Positions 42,707 to 43,019 of a stretch of 43,019 nucleotides of DNA are shown piece by piece. The notes below the pieces were generated by a model. The model was not told where the DNA came from. It was given only the letters and a program-made list of their open reading frames with translations, and searched no databases. Source of the DNA: Alteromonadaceae bacterium (GTDB lineage: Bacteria > Pseudomonadota > Gammaproteobacteria > Enterobacterales > Alteromonadaceae). The stretch spans positions 1 to 43,019 of the forward strand of contig JABXHM010000115.1 of the NCBI GenBank assembly GCA_013373625.1, read 5' to 3'. Position 1 is the stretch's first letter; each line of letters opens with the position of its first letter. A program made the position numbers and the translations under genes.

Positions 42707-43019
42707 CTAGAACTGGTATTGGTAGCCAATTCCCCAATGCTTGCTATTTTGTGAGTTATCCGCGGTTTCGGTAGTAATGCTCCGATCGTAATCGGCATAA
42801 TTAATCGATACTGATGAATTATCGTCGAAAAAGTGAGTGGCGCCAATAAAATACCCGTCAGTATCACCGGTCAGAAGTGCCCCAACATTAACGCTGGTTT
42901 TCTTTGAGAAATAGAATTCAGCGGACGCACTCATTGAATCTTCATTGTCGTCGAGTTCATCGCCATAAAAAACGGCGCTTGCTTTCACACTGATATACTG
43001 CTCAGTACCGACCTGTGTC
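42707..43019 (-). CDS. Outer-membrane beta-barrel protein, C-terminal part (partial)
   Basis: The frame is open across the right edge of the window, so the start is missing; about 103 residues are visible. The alternating hydrophobic and polar strands (SASAEFYFSKKTSVNVGALLTG, GYFIGATHFF, SVSINYADYD) and the final strand HWGIGYQYQF ending in Phe are typical of outer-membrane barrels recognised by BamA. The Asp/Ser-rich loops suggest a small porin-like barrel. The precise family cannot be told from this piece. No terminator was recognised in the 229-base gap that follows. Confidence 0.75.
   Translation of the reverse strand, partial: TQVGTEQYISVKASAVFYGDELDDNEDSMSASAEFYFSKKTSVNVGALLTGDTDGYFIGATHFFDDNSSVSINYADYDRSITTETADNSQNSKHWGIGYQYQF

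Noticed and set aside
1..43019. CRISPR array, rRNA, insertion sequence or prophage module
   Set aside because: No regularly spaced repeats, no rRNA-like stretch, and no transposase, integrase or phage structural gene were recognised anywhere in the window.

Overview
The window is a stretch of gammaproteobacterial chromosome, most likely from the order Alteromonadales (an Alteromonas-like marine bacterium). This rests on the gene set and its order: lptFG divergent from pepA-holC-valS, glnA divergent from typA with a DUF4124 gene between glnA and the ntrBC genes, RraB, a GlyGly-CTERM surface protein, and a chromosomal subclass B1 metallo-beta-lactamase. The genus is an inference. No rRNA, CRISPR array or insertion sequence is visible. 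There is one tRNA gene, tRNA-Leu(CAA).

Layout. Bases 1-1740 hold the tail of an FKBP prolyl isomerase, a doubtful small membrane ORF and a zinc-ribbon/OB-fold membrane protein. Bases 1977-6698 form a compact, A/T-rich genomic island bounded by a 22-bp direct repeat of the 3' end of tRNA-Leu. Its only evident gene encodes a 1365-residue P-loop NTPase. Two membrane helices lie between its Walker A and Walker B motifs, as in KAP-family NTPases, and a long helical/TPR-like C-terminus follows. The terminator expected just behind the tRNA now lies beyond the far end of the island. Bases 6764-16790 are core genes: cold-shock protein, RDD protein, LptG/LptF, PepA, HolC, ValS, a LiaF-like protein and a glutaredoxin-like protein.

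Bases 16921-24249 are more accessory: fumarase C, a probably Fur-controlled DUF4198 plus PepSY/DUF2271 pair, a GlyGly-CTERM protein, the B1 metallo-beta-lactamase, a Tat-exported lipoprotein related to D-amino-acid oxidase with permuted domain order, and RraB. Bases 24282-31102 hold PlsC, an Hpt/HD-GYP fusion and the nitrogen regulon core (glnA, DUF4124, ntrB, ntrC). In front of glnA are a sigma-54 promoter and two NtrC sites spaced 21 bp apart. Bases 31507-43019 hold TypA/BipA, a lone receiver protein, a PatB/MalY aminotransferase, a divergent Nramp transporter, a UPF0149 protein, HemJ, a divergent ClC transporter, a DUF6776 protein, a bacterial PH-domain pair and the end of an outer-membrane barrel.

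How the genes work together. NtrB/NtrC should drive glnA from the sigma-54 promoter. LptF and LptG form the inner-membrane part of the LPS exporter. The PepSY/DUF4198 genes, with their Fur box, look like an iron-limitation response. The strongest candidates for something new are the single-gene tRNA-Leu island with its KAP-like NTPase (possible phage defence; inference) and the circularly permuted DAO-type oxidoreductase.
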